Source of the DNA: Tabrizicola sp.
GTDB taxonomy: Bacteria > Pseudomonadota > Alphaproteobacteria > Rhodobacterales > Rhodobacteraceae
Length of the DNA stretch: 64,000 nt
Reading direction: 5' to 3'
NCBI RefSeq assembly: GCF_016792905.1
Contig: NZ_JAEULP010000036.1
Span: 1-64,000 of the forward strand
Below are positions 44,015 through 52,850 of the stretch, in pieces (the first letter of the stretch is position 1; each line of letters opens with the position of its first letter). The position numbers and the translations under genes are program-made. Below the pieces are notes generated by a model that saw only the letters and a program-made list of their open reading frames with translations, searched no databases and was not told the DNA's origin.

Positions 44015-44901
44015 TCTTGGCGGGGCTGTCGCAACCGGCGCGCGGGCATCTGGCGATGCTGGCGTTTTCGGCTTTGGTGGCAGGGTCGTTTTCCCTGGGG
44101 GTGCTGGCCGCGCCGCATATCGACCCCGGTGCGCTGTCGGTGCTGCGCTTCCTGCTGGCGGGGCTGCTGGTCGGCGCGGCGGCGCTGGCGACGACGGGGA
44201 TTCCGCGGTCCGCCTTCGTGGCGCCCTGGCGCTATCTGGTGCTGGGGGGGCTCTTGGCGGCCTATTTCGTGCTGATGTTCGAGGGGCTGAAGACGGCGCC
44301 TCCGGTCTCTGCCGCCGCGGTCTTCACCCTGACGCCGGTGATGGCGGCGGGGTTCGGCTGGCTGTTCCTGCGACAGCGGCTGACCGGGCGGATGGCCTTC
44401 GCGCTGGCCGTGGGGGGCCTTGGCGCCCTGTGGGTGATCTTCCGGGCCGACCTTGCGGCGCTGAGGGCGATGGCGATCGGGCGGGGCGAGGCGATCTATT
44501 TCGTCGGCTGCGTCGCCCATGCCGCCTATGCGCCGCTGATCCGACAGCTGAACCGGGGCGAGCCCGCGGTGGTCTTCACTTTCGGGATGATGCTGGCCGG
44601 GACGGTCCTGCTGGCGCTTTACGCCGGACCCGCCGTGCTGGCGACCGACTGGGCAGCCCTGCCGGGCGTGGTCTGGGTGACGCTGGTTTATGTGGCGGTG
44701 GCGGCGAGTGCGCTGACCTTCGTCCTGTTGCAATACGCCTCGCTGCGGCTGCCGGCGGCAAAGGTTATGGCCTATACCTATCTGGTGCCAAGCTGGGTGA
44801 TCCTTTGGGAAATCGCCCTGCACGGGGCGGTGCCGCCGGTTCTGGTGCTGGTCGGCGTGGCGCTGACGGCGCTGGCGCTGGGGCTGCTGTTGAAGGAATA
44901 G
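43996..44901 (+). CDS. EamA-type drug/metabolite transporter
   Basis: A protein of about 301 residues with ten predicted helices in two EamA repeats (MLAFSALVAGSFSLGVLAAP, and PAAKVMAYTYLVPSWVILWE near the end). The start is uncertain: GTG at 43996, TTG at 44017 and ATG at 44056 are all in frame, and none has a well-spaced ribosome site. It overlaps the LysR gene if the first is used. The substrate is unknown. Confidence 0.82.
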   Translation: MEVLRLILAGLSQPARGHLAMLAFSALVAGSFSLGVLAAPHIDPGALSVLRFLLAGLLVGAAALATTGIPRSAFVAPWRYLVLGGLLAAYFVLMFEGLKTAPPVSAAAVFTLTPVMAAGFGWLFLRQRLTGRMAFALAVGGLGALWVIFRADLAALRAMAIGRGEAIYFVGCVAHAAYAPLIRQLNRGEPAVVFTFGMMLAGTVLLALYAGPAVLATDWAALPGVVWVTLVYVAVAASALTFVLLQYASLRLPAAKVMAYTYLVPSWVILWEIALHGAVPPVLVLVGVALTALALGLLLKE

Positions 44902-44923
44902 CGGCTCGTCGGAGACTTCGTTC

Positions 44924-44944
44924 CTCCTCGCGGGCGACGAGGAG
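44924..44944. terminator. Hairpin between convergent EamA and kinase genes
   Basis: CTCCTCG (44924-44930) pairs with CGAGGAG (44938-44944) around a 7-nt loop, in the 64-bp gap between convergent genes. No U-tract follows, so it is a moderate candidate. Confidence 0.4.
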
Positions 44945-44965
44945 TCGAAGGCGAACAAGGAGCGC

Positions 44966-45910
44966 TCAGGGGAGGAAGGCGCTGAGGCCGTCGGTCAGGT
45001 AGCGGTCCGCCAGCACCAGCGTCCCTTGCGTGTAGGCCGGTCCGCCGAAGCCTTGCGCGGTGTCGCTGTCGGCGCGGGTGGAAAGCCAGGCGGTCAGAAG
45101 CACCCGGCGCAGGAAGATGAGCGACGGGATCATCGCGCGGTCCCCGGGGCGCAGGGGCGCGATGCGGGTGTAGCCCTCGACCCAGCGGGCGATGAGATCG
45201 GGGAGGCGCGGGTCGGTCTCGTAGAACGACAGCGCGGCGGCGAGGTCATAGGCCCACCAACCAAAGCCGCAGTCGTCGAAGTCGATGGCGGTGAGGCGGT
45301 CGCCGTCCACCATCAGGTTGGCAAGGCGAAGGTCGGCGTGGATCAGGCCGAAGGTCTCGGGCCCGGTGCCGTAGGCGTTCAGCGTCGCTGCAAGCCTGTC
45401 GGTGGCTCGGGCAAGCAGGGCCTCGCCCTGCGGGTCGAGGCCCTGCGCCTGTCGCCAGTGGCCCCAATGCGGGTTCGGGCCAAGAATGGTCTCCACGTCC
45501 CAGCGCTTGCGGGTGAAGCCCGGCGGCGGGGTCCATTGTCGGGCGTGCAGGTGCAGGCGGGCGGTGATTTCCCCGAGCGGCGCGAACCAGCGGGCGAGGT
45601 CGTCGCCGGGTTGCAGTTCCTGTCCCCCGATGGGGGCGAAGGCGACGAGGAAGCGACCGTCAACTTCGGTGACCAGGCCCTGTGCGCCGGCGACGGGTTT
45701 GACCGCGTTGAGGCCGGGCAGGTCTTGCAATGCGGTCAGCCAGGCGAGTTCGGAGGCGATCTCGGATTTGGCATGGTAGCCTTGGCGATGCAGGCGGAGG
45801 ATCAGGGGGCCCGCGCGCCAGGTCTCGTTCTCCGAGCGGTTGAGGAGAGTCAGCGGGGTGTCCTCCGCCAGCCCGTAGACCGGCAGCGCGCGGGCGATCA
45901 GGTCAGACAT
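44966..45910 (-). CDS. APH/homoserine-kinase-like phosphotransferase in the cob operon
   Basis: A 314-residue protein kinase-like-fold kinase. LIHADLRLANLMVDGD is the catalytic loop and AIDFDDCGFGWWAYDLAAAL the metal-binding loop, as in aminoglycoside phosphotransferases, choline kinases and ThrB2-type homoserine kinases. The start at 45910 overlaps the cobF end by 8 bp, so it should be read from the same riboswitch-controlled message. The substrate is unknown. B12 nucleotide-loop assembly needs a phosphorylated threonine-derived linker, so a small hydroxyl substrate of that kind is a reasonable guess. Confidence 0.8.
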   Translation of the reverse strand: MSDLIARALPVYGLAEDTPLTLLNRSENETWRAGPLILRLHRQGYHAKSEIASELAWLTALQDLPGLNAVKPVAGAQGLVTEVDGRFLVAFAPIGGQELQPGDDLARWFAPLGEITARLHLHARQWTPPPGFTRKRWDVETILGPNPHWGHWRQAQGLDPQGEALLARATDRLAATLNAYGTGPETFGLIHADLRLANLMVDGDRLTAIDFDDCGFGWWAYDLAAALSFYETDPRLPDLIARWVEGYTRIAPLRPGDRAMIPSLIFLRRVLLTAWLSTRADSDTAQGFGGPAYTQGTLVLADRYLTDGLSAFLP

Positions 45911-46646
45911 CGCTGCCACGGCGGAGGAGGTAGATGTCCATGATCCAGCCGTGTTCGGCGCGCAGCCGGGCGCGGGTGGCAAGGATTGCTTCGGAAACCT
46001 GCGATAGCGGGCCGTGGATAAGACATTCCTCCGGCATGCCGACATAGGCGCCCCACCAGATATGTGTGTCGGCGGGGTCGAGGGTGGTGAAGGCGCCGCC
46101 CTTGTCGAGCATCACAACGAGGGTGGTTGCGCCCGAGGGCCAGCCGTTCTCGCGCAGTTGCCTCCCGGTGGTGATGGTGACGGGGGCGGCGAGGGTGTTG
46201 AGCGGGATGGCATGGGCCGCCGTCAGGGCCTGCAGGCTGGTGATGCCGGGGATGACCTTGACCGCAAAGCCCGGCAGCCGGGCGGCGATGCGCAGCGTGC
46301 TGTCGTAGAGCGAGGGGTCGCCCCAGACCATCAGGGCGACGTTCCGTGCGTCGGGTCGGGTGGCGATGGCGTCCGCCCAGGCTCTCGCGATGGCGTCGTG
46401 CCAGTCGTTGACGGCGCCAAGATAGTCATCCTGGTCGGCGCGCTGCGGCACATCGTATTCGGCCACGGGGACAGGCGAGGTGAGAACCTGCGACAGGATC
46501 TGGCGGCGGACGTCGGCGAGGTCGGATTTCGCCGCGCCCTTGCGGGGGATCAGGATCAGGTCGGCGGCGTTCAAGGCGCGGATGGACTGGCCGGTGACGT
46601 GGTCCGGGTTGCCGGTGCCGATGCCGATGAGGAAAAGGGTGGTCAT
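45903..46646 (-). CDS. cobF: Precorrin-6A synthase (deacetylating)
   Basis: A 247-residue SAM-dependent tetrapyrrole methylase. The N terminus is MTTLFLIGIGTGNPDHVTGQ, with MVWGDPSLYDSTLRIAARLP and VKVIPGITSLQAL typical of CobF. It methylates C1 of precorrin-5 with loss of the acetyl group, a step found only in the aerobic route. It follows cbtA on the same strand. Confidence 0.93.
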   Translation of the reverse strand: MTTLFLIGIGTGNPDHVTGQSIRALNAADLILIPRKGAAKSDLADVRRQILSQVLTSPVPVAEYDVPQRADQDDYLGAVNDWHDAIARAWADAIATRPDARNVALMVWGDPSLYDSTLRIAARLPGFAVKVIPGITSLQALTAAHAIPLNTLAAPVTITTGRQLRENGWPSGATTLVVMLDKGGAFTTLDPADTHIWWGAYVGMPEECLIHGPLSQVSEAILATRARLRAEHGWIMDIYLLRRGSDV

Positions 46647-46701
46647 CGTGGTCTTTCGGGTGCTGCGGCCCGGGCTGCGGGCCGCAGTCTGGTTAGCGCA
46701 G

Positions 46702-47496
46702 TCAGGCGGGTTTGTCTGCCGCCCAGAGATGGCCCGCGACCCAGCCCATCAGGGCCCAGACCGCAAGGCCGACGCCGAGAACCCGCGCCGCGAATGCGGC
46801 GGAGACCTCGGGCGGGGCGACGCCGCTGAAGCCCTCCAGCTCCGGCGCGCCGATGACATGCGGCGCGGCCAGAAGCACCACGGCCAGGGCGGCGGTCACG
46901 AGACTGCGGCCATAGGCGAGGAGCCCGAGCGCTACCGCCGTCGAGGCCGCCGTGCCCCACCACCAGACCTGCCGCTCGCCCAGATCGGCGGCGAGCGTGC
47001 CGGGCAGTTCCGGGGCAAGGCCCATCGCGGGGGCAAGCTGGAAGGCAGCAAACCCGGCGATGCCCCAGAGCAGGCCTTCGCGCGCGGTGATGACCTTGCC
47101 GTAGACCCGGGCAAGGCCGAAGCCCGCGACGAGGATCAGGGCATAGGCGACGTAGACAAGGCCGAAGAACACGGTCGTCCAGAGATCGCGGGTGAAGGTC
47201 GAAACCTCGCCGCCGCCATGCGAATGGCCCGCTTCGGCACCATCATGGCTGTGGCCCTCTTCCTCGACTGCGTCGTGGGTATGACCCTCTTCCGCAGTGG
47301 CGTCGTCGTGGCTGTGGGCGTCTGTCGCCGCAGCCTCGGCTGGGGGGGCGGCACCACCGAAATGGACCATCGCCCCGCTTTCATATTCCTCGCCCAGAAG
47401 GATGTACTTCTGCACGAAAGCGAAATGCAGCACGGCCGCAAGCAGCCATGCCGCACAACCAGCGCCAATCGCGCTGGTCAGCATTTTCGGGAACAT
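46702..47496 (-). CDS. cbtA: CbtA family cobalt transporter subunit
   Basis: A 264-residue membrane protein with about six hydrophobic segments. Residues ~55-100 form a periplasmic-type loop rich in His/Asp (repeats of HSHDD, HTHD, HSHDG, HSHGGG) that should bind metal. CbtA/CbtB are B12-riboswitch-linked predicted cobalt transporters. The ATG at 47496 (MFPKMLTSAIGAG) is chosen because it starts the first helix. cbtB ends 13 bp upstream. Confidence 0.9.
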   Translation of the reverse strand: MFPKMLTSAIGAGCAAWLLAAVLHFAFVQKYILLGEEYESGAMVHFGGAAPPAEAAATDAHSHDDATAEEGHTHDAVEEEGHSHDGAEAGHSHGGGEVSTFTRDLWTTVFFGLVYVAYALILVAGFGLARVYGKVITAREGLLWGIAGFAAFQLAPAMGLAPELPGTLAADLGERQVWWWGTAASTAVALGLLAYGRSLVTAALAVVLLAAPHVIGAPELEGFSGVAPPEVSAAFAARVLGVGLAVWALMGWVAGHLWAADKPA

Positions 47497-47509
47497 GTCT
47501 AGTGGCGCG

Positions 47510-47689
47510 TCAGTGGCAGGGGAAGCCGCTCGCGTGACGCACGTCATGGGCGGCGTCATGCAGGGTGGCCGACTGGGCATGGCCCGCGGCAAACAGGATC
47601 ACCATGCCCAGCATCAGCATGCCCAGAACGGACAGGAGGGCCTTGGTCTTGTCGGAAGCGCGGGTCGAGGTCGAGATCGTCGTGTTCAT
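47510..47689 (-). CDS. cbtB: CbtB family cobalt transporter subunit
   Basis: A 59-residue single-span protein: LLSVLGMLMLGMVILFAAGH, then a C-terminal histidine-bearing tail with HDAAHDVRHASGFPCH typical of CbtB. It is the first gene after the cobalamin riboswitch. The ATG at 47689 has AAGGAG just upstream, next to a regulatory hairpin. Confidence 0.88.
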   Translation of the reverse strand: MNTTISTSTRASDKTKALLSVLGMLMLGMVILFAAGHAQSATLHDAAHDVRHASGFPCH

Positions 47690-47701
47690 CTTATGCTCCT
47701 T

Positions 47702-47728
47702 GCCGTCACACCCGACGGCAGTTCGGGT
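47702..47728 (-). promoter_or_regulatory. Riboswitch expression platform before cbtB
   Basis: On the minus strand the leader can form either ACCCGA-...-TCGGGT (47728-47723 with 47715-47710) or GCCGTC-...-GACGGC (47719-47714 with 47707-47702). The two share bases and exclude each other. The second lies just before the AAGGAG ribosome site, so ligand-dependent masking of translation is the likely output. Confidence 0.5.
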
Positions 47729-47735
47729 TTCCTTT

Positions 47736-47905
47736 GCCTGGCCGGTCTCCTGACTCGCGGGTCGAAGCTGCTTTCCGCCTTCCCAGCCCTTGGGGGCCAG
47801 TGGCCGATGGAAAGCCGCTCTCCGCATACAGTCGCGGGGGCGGTTGAGTTCAGGGCGCTGTGATCAGTACGCCCCTTCCCATTCCCGTTTCAGTCCGAAC
47901 GCTTT
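47736..47905 (-). ncRNA. Cobalamin riboswitch 1
   Basis: Reading the minus strand: GGGAATGGGAAG, then GCCCCCGCGACTGTATGCGG, GCCACTGG, CTGGGAAGGCGG and the B12 box GAGTCAGGAGACCGGCC. These are the conserved parts of the adenosylcobalamin aptamer in order. It controls cbtB-cbtA-cobF and probably the kinase. The ends are approximate. Confidence 0.92.
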
Positions 47906-47997
47906 GCGTCTCGCCGGACACCATGCCCCTTCAGTTGCCATCATGACCGCGCCCCGGTCAAGGCGATTTGCGTCCATTGCGGGCGGTTTGCGACCGA

Positions 47998-48315
47998 TCA
48001 GCCCGGAATCCGCGCGATGGCCTTCATCCTGAGCCCGCCGAGGACGCGGGCATCGGGAAGGTTTCCATCGGGCGAGGCGGCGTAGTGCCGGGCGAAGGTG
48101 ACAAGGTCGGGCAGGTCCTCGACCGTCAGGTCGCCGAAGAGATAGGCGGTCTTGCCGGGCGCGCGGAAAGCGCAGGTCGAGGGGCGGGTGCAGCCGGACA
48201 TGCAGTCGGTCGTGGTGACGCGGGCGGGAAGGCCCTCGGCTTCCAGCGCGGCTTGCAAAGGCAGGGCAAAGCCCGCCTGCCCGAGGCCGCAACTGGCGCA
48301 GAGGGTGACGATCAC
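47998..48315 (-). CDS. DUF1636 family cysteine-rich protein
   Basis: A 105-residue small protein. Cysteine pattern CASC near the N terminus, then CMSGCTRPSTC in the middle, resembling thioredoxin-like [2Fe-2S] ferredoxins. DUF1636 proteins recur in cobalamin loci, but their role is unknown; metal or Fe-S binding is inferred. The ATG overlaps the cobA stop. A second family member is at 62006-62380. Confidence 0.82.
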   Translation of the reverse strand: MIVTLCASCGLGQAGFALPLQAALEAEGLPARVTTTDCMSGCTRPSTCAFRAPGKTAYLFGDLTVEDLPDLVTFARHYAASPDGNLPDARVLGGLRMKAIARIPG

Positions 48316-49052
48316 AGCGACCCCTCGGCCAGCGCGCCAAGGATGATCAGGCCGGGGCGGGACGAGCGGTCCTCGGCCAGCAACCGGGCCAGTCCGGCGA
48401 TGGTGGAGCGGTGCAGGTACTGCTCGGGCGTCGAGACGGCTTCGGCCAGCAGCGCGGGCGTATCGGGGGAAAGGCCCGCTGCGACCAGTTTCTCCGCCAG
48501 CGCCGGGAAAGTGCGCTTTCCCATGTAGATGACGGTCGTCGCCTGCGGGTCGGCGAGTGCAGGGATGTTCAGGCCGGGCGGCAGGTTGCCGGTGACATCG
48601 GCGGCGGTGATGAACTGGATCCGCTGGGCCTCCTGCCGACGGGTCAGGGGGATACCCGCAGCAGCAGCGGCAGCGGCGGCAGAGGTGACACCGGGGATGA
48701 TCTCGCAGGGGATGCCCGCGGCGCGGACGGCGGTCAGCTCTTCCTCCAGCCGCCCGAAGATGCCGCTGTCGCCGGATTTCAGCCGCACCACATTGGCCCC
48801 GGTGAGGGCGTAGTCGACCAGCAGGCGGCTGACATGGTCCTGCTTCGGCGAGGCGCGGCCCGCCCGCTTGCCCACGCCCACCATGTCGGCCCCGGGCCTT
48901 GCCAGCGCCAGGATCGGGCCCGAGGAGAGGTCGTCGTACAGTACGGCATCGGCGGCGGCCAATGCCTTCACCGCCCTAACGGTCAGGAGGTCCGGGTCGC
49001 CGGGTCCGGCGGAAACGAAGGTGACGAAGCCCGTCTTGGTGGTGCCGGTCAT
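48312..49052 (-). CDS. cobA: Uroporphyrinogen-III C-methyltransferase
   Basis: A 246-residue SUMT enzyme making precorrin-2 by methylating C2 and C7. Motifs: VSAGPGDPDLLTVRAVKALA, RLKSGDSGIFGRLEEEL, IPGVTSAAAAAA and IPLTRR. It lacks the CysG-type dehydrogenase/ferrochelatase domain, so it is a dedicated cobalamin (or shared sirohaem) methylase. It is separated from cobB by a triple palindrome element. Confidence 0.95.
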   Translation of the reverse strand: MTGTTKTGFVTFVSAGPGDPDLLTVRAVKALAAADAVLYDDLSSGPILALARPGADMVGVGKRAGRASPKQDHVSRLLVDYALTGANVVRLKSGDSGIFGRLEEELTAVRAAGIPCEIIPGVTSAAAAAAAAGIPLTRRQEAQRIQFITAADVTGNLPPGLNIPALADPQATTVIYMGKRTFPALAEKLVAAGLSPDTPALLAEAVSTPEQYLHRSTIAGLARLLAEDRSSRPGLIILGALAEGSL

Positions 49053-49060
49053 CCGCGCCC

Positions 49061-49128
49061 CCGATTTCTTCGAAGAAATCGGACCGGAGCCTTTGAAGGC
49101 TCCGAACCGGAGTTTTCGAAAACTCCGG
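49061..49128. repeat. Triple palindrome element, copy 2 (intact)
   Basis: CCGATTTCTTCGAAGAAATC (to 49082), CCGGAGCCTTTGAAGGCTCC (49084-49103) and CCGGAGTTTTCGAAAACTCC (49107-49128). The first and third are perfect 22-nt palindromes. It fills the cobB-cobA gap (97 bp) on the transcribed path. Copy 1 is at 31812-31878. Confidence 0.85.
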
Positions 49129-49149
49129 GGCCAGGGCGGTGAGGTCGGG

Positions 49150-50469
49150 TCATGACGCGCCTGCGATCAGGTGGAAGAAGGTGCCGGTCGATAGCCCGCC
49201 CCCCGGCTGGAGTCGAGTGCTGCCGGTTTCCGGCACGGTCTCGCCATTGGCATCCGTCACATCGGCGAGCGGCGCATCGGGCTGCGACAGGATGGTGGAA
49301 TAGTGGAACTCGTGGCCCCGAAGCGCGCTGCCGGCGGGGTGGCCGGGGATCGCCTGCCGCAAGGTGGCCAGGCGGTAGCCGAGATGCATCTTCCGCTTCT
49401 CGTAGCTGGTCACCAGCCCCAGGAGACCGGCCATCGGGTGGCGGATGCCGTCCTTGTCGATCAGCGCCTCGCCCATCGCCATGTAGCCCCCGCATTCGCC
49501 GTGGACCGGCTTCGTCTCGCCAAAGGCCTTGAGGCCGGTGCGGAACCGCTCCGCCTGTGCCAGCGTGGCCCCGTGCAGCTCCGGGTAGCCGCCCGGCAGC
49601 CAGCAGGTATCGGCGGAGGGATCGGGGGCCTGATCGGCGAGGGGAGAGAAGGGCAGCACCTCGGCCCCGGCCGCGCGCCAGCCCTGCAGGAGATGCGGGT
49701 AGAGGAAGCTGAAGGCCGCATCCCGGGCAAGCGCGATGCGCTGGCCCGGAGGGGTAATCCGGGGCGTCGATGAAGGGGTTGCCGTGCTGTTGGCGGCGGC
49801 AACCAGCGCGTCAAGGTCCACGCCCTCGCGCATCAGCCGAGCGGCGTCGGCGATCAGGGCTTGCAGCGCGGGTTGTTCCTCGGCCTGCACCAGCCCGAGG
49901 TGCCGCTCCGGCATGGCGATGGCCGCCTGTTTCGGCAGGGTGCCAAGCACCGGCAGTCCCGCCTCCGCCATCCCGGCGCGGACCAGCGCCTCGTGTCGGG
50001 GCGAGGCGATGCGGTTCAGGATCACGCCCGCCACGGTGACGCCGGGCCGGAACCGCGCCAGCCCCTGCGCCACTGCCGCTGCCGTCTGCGCCTGCCCGGA
50101 GGCATCCAGCACCAGCACCACCGGCCAGCCCATTAGCGCTGCAAGGTCCGCTGCGGCACCGTTGCCGGTCGCACCCTTTGCCGCGACCCCGTCGAAGAGG
50201 CCCATCGACCCTTCGGCGAGGATCAGGTCCGCGTCCTGGCCCGCGCTTGCCAGTCCCGCCAGCGTCTCCGGCCCCATCGCCCAGGTGTCGAGGTTCAGCG
50301 ACCAGCGCCCCGAGGCCGCCCGATGAAAGGCCGGGTCGATGTAGTCGGGCCCGTTCTTGAACGGCTGCACCACGAGCCCCCGGTCCCGCAGCGCCGCCAG
50401 AAGCCCCAGCATGACCGTGGTCTTGCCGGTGCCGCTGGCAGGCGCTGCGATCAAAAGACCGGGGGTCAT
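49150..50469 (-). CDS. cobB: Hydrogenobyrinic acid a,c-diamide synthase
   Basis: A 439-residue ATP-dependent amidotransferase. N-terminal P-loop [21 protein letters not shown]-terminal class I glutaminase domain with the nucleophile in [11 protein letters not shown] and the RGHEFHYST histidine. It amidates the a and c side chains before cobalt insertion in the aerobic route. The ATG overlaps the cobM stop by 4 bp. Confidence 0.94.
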   Translation of the reverse strand: MTPGLLIAAPASGTGKTTVMLGLLAALRDRGLVVQPFKNGPDYIDPAFHRAASGRWSLNLDTWAMGPETLAGLASAGQDADLILAEGSMGLFDGVAAKGATGNGAAADLAALMGWPVVLVLDASGQAQTAAAVAQGLARFRPGVTVAGVILNRIASPRHEALVRAGMAEAGLPVLGTLPKQAAIAMPERHLGLVQAEEQPALQALIADAARLMREGVDLDALVAAANSTATPSSTPRITPPGQRIALARDAAFSFLYPHLLQGWRAAGAEVLPFSPLADQAPDPSADTCWLPGGYPELHGATLAQAERFRTGLKAFGETKPVHGECGGYMAMGEALIDKDGIRHPMAGLLGLVTSYEKRKMHLGYRLATLRQAIPGHPAGSALRGHEFHYSTILSQPDAPLADVTDANGETVPETGSTRLQPGGGLSTGTFFHLIAGAS

Positions 50470-51251
50470 GTGCCGGTGCCGGGAAAGCGGGGATGGGTGC
50501 CGACGGGCCGGTAGCGGCGGTCGTAGTCTCCGGCATAGAGGCGGCTTTCCTCGAAGCCTTCCTGCGCCAGCGAGGGGCCGACGAGGATCAGGGCGGTGCG
50601 CTCCACCTCCTCCGGGACCGAGGCCTTCAGCGTGGCCAGTGTCGCCCGGATGATCCGCTGCTCGGGCCAGCTGGCGCGCCAGACGATGGCGACGGGGCAG
50701 TCAGGGCCGTAGTGGGGGATCAGCTCCTCGGTCAGCTTGTCGATCAGGTGGATGGAAAGGTGCAGGGCCAGCGTCGCCCCGGTGGCGGCAAAGGCGGGCA
50801 GGTTTTCGCGGGATGGCATCCGGGTGGCGCGGCCTTCGGTGCGGGTCAGCACCACCGATTGCGCCAGTCCGGGCAGGGTCAGCTCCACCCCGAGCGCCGC
50901 GGCGGCGGCGGCGAAGGAGGGCACGCCGGGAGTCACATCGTAGGGGATGCCAAGGTCGCGCAGGCGGCGGAGCTGCTCGCCCATCGCCGACCAGACCGAG
51001 AGGTCGCCGGAATGAAGGCGGGCGATGTCGTGACCGGCTTCGTGGGCGGTCTGGATTTCAGTGATGATCTCGTCCAGCGACAGGGGGGCGGTGTTCACGA
51101 TCCGGCAGCCGGGCGGGCAATGTGACAGCACGCCCTCGGGGACCAGCGAGCCCGCGTAGAGGCAGACCGGCGAGGCGGCGATCAGGTCGCGTCCGCGCAG
51201 GGTGAGGAGGTCCGGCGCGCCCGGCCCGGCGCCAATGAAATGGACGGTCAT
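50466..51251 (-). CDS. cobM: Precorrin-4 C11-methyltransferase
   Basis: A 261-residue methylase. [39 protein letters not shown] and [20 protein letters not shown] are diagnostic of CobM/CbiF. It follows a GGGATATTT repeat in the 67-bp gap after cobE. Confidence 0.95.
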   Translation of the reverse strand: MTVHFIGAGPGAPDLLTLRGRDLIAASPVCLYAGSLVPEGVLSHCPPGCRIVNTAPLSLDEIITEIQTAHEAGHDIARLHSGDLSVWSAMGEQLRRLRDLGIPYDVTPGVPSFAAAAAALGVELTLPGLAQSVVLTRTEGRATRMPSRENLPAFAATGATLALHLSIHLIDKLTEELIPHYGPDCPVAIVWRASWPEQRIIRATLATLKASVPEEVERTALILVGPSLAQEGFEESRLYAGDYDRRYRPVGTHPRFPGTGT

Positions 51252-51280
51252 CGCTTCCCCATGCAGAGGCGCGCCCCTGC

Positions 51281-51315
51281 CCTTTCATACTGGTCCAAAT
51301 ATCCCCGCCGGAGGC
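51281..51315 (-). repeat. GGGATATTT repeat, cobE-cobM gap
   Basis: On the minus strand GCCTCCGGCGGGGATATTT, then GGACCAGTATGAAAGG. It differs from the in-frame copy inside xdhB (21347-21380) at only a few positions. It lies about 30 bp before the cobM start. Confidence 0.75.
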
Positions 51316-51318
51316 TCT

Positions 51319-51678
51319 TCATCCCGCACCCTCCGCGATCGCTGCCGTTGCCATACCGTCTCCCGACACCGCCCGAGCGCCCCGAAGGCGCGCATCCGGA
51401 CCCGCCGCCACGAGAGCAGCGGCTTCCGCGACCGATCCGGTGCCGAACAGCGTTTGAACGCGGTCGGACTTGGTGGGTGTCGGAACACCGTGCAAGACTT
51501 CTGGCTCCAGCGCCAGGACTGGCAGGCCCAGCGCTCCGGCCAAGGGTGCCAGCCCTTCGGCCTTGGTCGCCAGCACGGCCAGATGCGTCACGCCCTCCGG
51601 CCCCCCGGCCTTCGCCAGCGCGTCCTGCAGCGCGGCAAGGGTCGCCCCTGACCGAAAGCCGAAGCCCGCGACGATCAT
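51319..51678 (-). CDS. cobE: Cobalamin biosynthesis protein CobE (CbiG C-terminal-like)
   Basis: A 119-residue protein: MIVAGFGFRSGATLAALQDA and AVLATKAEGLAPLAGALGLP match the CobE/CbiG_C fold, which binds tetrapyrrole intermediates in the ring-contraction part of the pathway. The precise role is not settled. The ATG at 51678 overlaps the cobL stop (ATGA), preferred over an ATG 15 nt upstream. Confidence 0.88.
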   Translation of the reverse strand: MIVAGFGFRSGATLAALQDALAKAGGPEGVTHLAVLATKAEGLAPLAGALGLPVLALEPEVLHGVPTPTKSDRVQTLFGTGSVAEAAALVAAGPDARLRGARAVSGDGMATAAIAEGAG

Positions 51679-52850
51679 CGGGTGATGCTCCATTGCAGGA
51701 TCGGCAGGGCGGCTTTCCAGCCGCGTTTGCCGCCGATGGAGGTTGGTTCGGACAGGTCGATCTTGAGAAGATGGCCGCCGTGGCGGGTCGACCAGTCAAG
51801 GACCAGCGCCTCGGTTTCCAGCGTCACGGCGTTCATGACAAGGCGGGTGCCGGGCGGGATCAGGTCCCAGAGCCGGGAGAGAAGCGCGTCGGAGGCGCCG
51901 CCGCCGATGAAGACGGCGTCGGGGGTGGGCAGGGTGGACAGGACCTCGGGTGCGCGGGCCTCGTGCAGGCGGTGGCGGTGGCCAAGGCCGAAGCTTTCGA
52001 CATTGCCCCGCGCGCGGGTGGCGCGGGTGGGGTCGGCTTCCAGCGCCTCGACCCTTGCGCCGCCCGCCAGCAACCATTCGATCCCGATTGAGCCGGAGCC
52101 CGCGCCGATGTCCCAGAGCGTCTCGCCGGGGCGCGGGGCAAGGGCGGAGAGTGTCAGGGCGCGCACCGGGCGCTTGGTGATCTGGCCGTCGTGGTGGAAC
52201 AGGTCGTCGGGAAGTCCCGAGGCTTGGGGGAGGCCGGGGTCGGTCGCCTCGATGGCGACGGCGACGGGGGCGGCGATGTCCGGCGGGGGATCGCCGGCGA
52301 TCGGGCGGATGCGTTCCTGCGGGCCGCCGAGGCGTTCGAGGACGGTCAGTCGGGCGTTGGGGTGGCCGTTGTCGCCGAGCCAGCGGGCAAGCTCGCCGAC
52401 CGCCGCGCCGTCCCGGATGGTGCAGATCGCACGGGTGCCATTGCCCAGAACGGGGCGGAGGCGGGAGAAGGGGGCGGCGTGGAGGCCGAGGCAGAGGGCC
52501 TCCTCCAGCCGCCAGCCGAGTCGGTTCGCGGCGAGCTGGAAGGTGGAGGGGGCGGGCTGCGAGGTCCATTCGCCGGGGGCAAGGTAAGCCATGAGGCTGC
52601 CGCCCGCGCCGAACCAGAACGGGTCGCCCGAGGCGAGGACGACGGTGGGCTGGCCCCGGTGGGCAAGGACCGGGGTGGGGTCGAAGGGCACGGGCCAGGG
52701 CTGGCCCTTGTCTCCCGCGCCTGTCAGCGTCAGGTGGCGGGGGCCGCCGAAGATGGCCGTCGCGGCGGAGAGCGCAGCACGGCTTGCGGGCGACAGGGCG
52801 TCCGGTCCATCTTCGCCCAGACCGATGATCGTGAGCCAGGGATCAGCCAT
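51675..52850 (-). CDS. cobL: Precorrin-6Y C5,15-methyltransferase (decarboxylating)
   Basis: A 391-residue fusion of CbiE-like (WLTIIGLGEDGPDALSPASR) and CbiT-like (LWDIGAGSGSIGIEWLLAGG) methylases, performing both methylations and the decarboxylation. The ATG (52850-52848) sits in the CATG shared with the divergent cobK start, so each gene's ribosome site is inside the other. Confidence 0.95.
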   Translation of the reverse strand: MADPWLTIIGLGEDGPDALSPASRAALSAATAIFGGPRHLTLTGAGDKGQPWPVPFDPTPVLAHRGQPTVVLASGDPFWFGAGGSLMAYLAPGEWTSQPAPSTFQLAANRLGWRLEEALCLGLHAAPFSRLRPVLGNGTRAICTIRDGAAVGELARWLGDNGHPNARLTVLERLGGPQERIRPIAGDPPPDIAAPVAVAIEATDPGLPQASGLPDDLFHHDGQITKRPVRALTLSALAPRPGETLWDIGAGSGSIGIEWLLAGGARVEALEADPTRATRARGNVESFGLGHRHRLHEARAPEVLSTLPTPDAVFIGGGASDALLSRLWDLIPPGTRLVMNAVTLETEALVLDWSTRHGGHLLKIDLSEPTSIGGKRGWKAALPILQWSITR

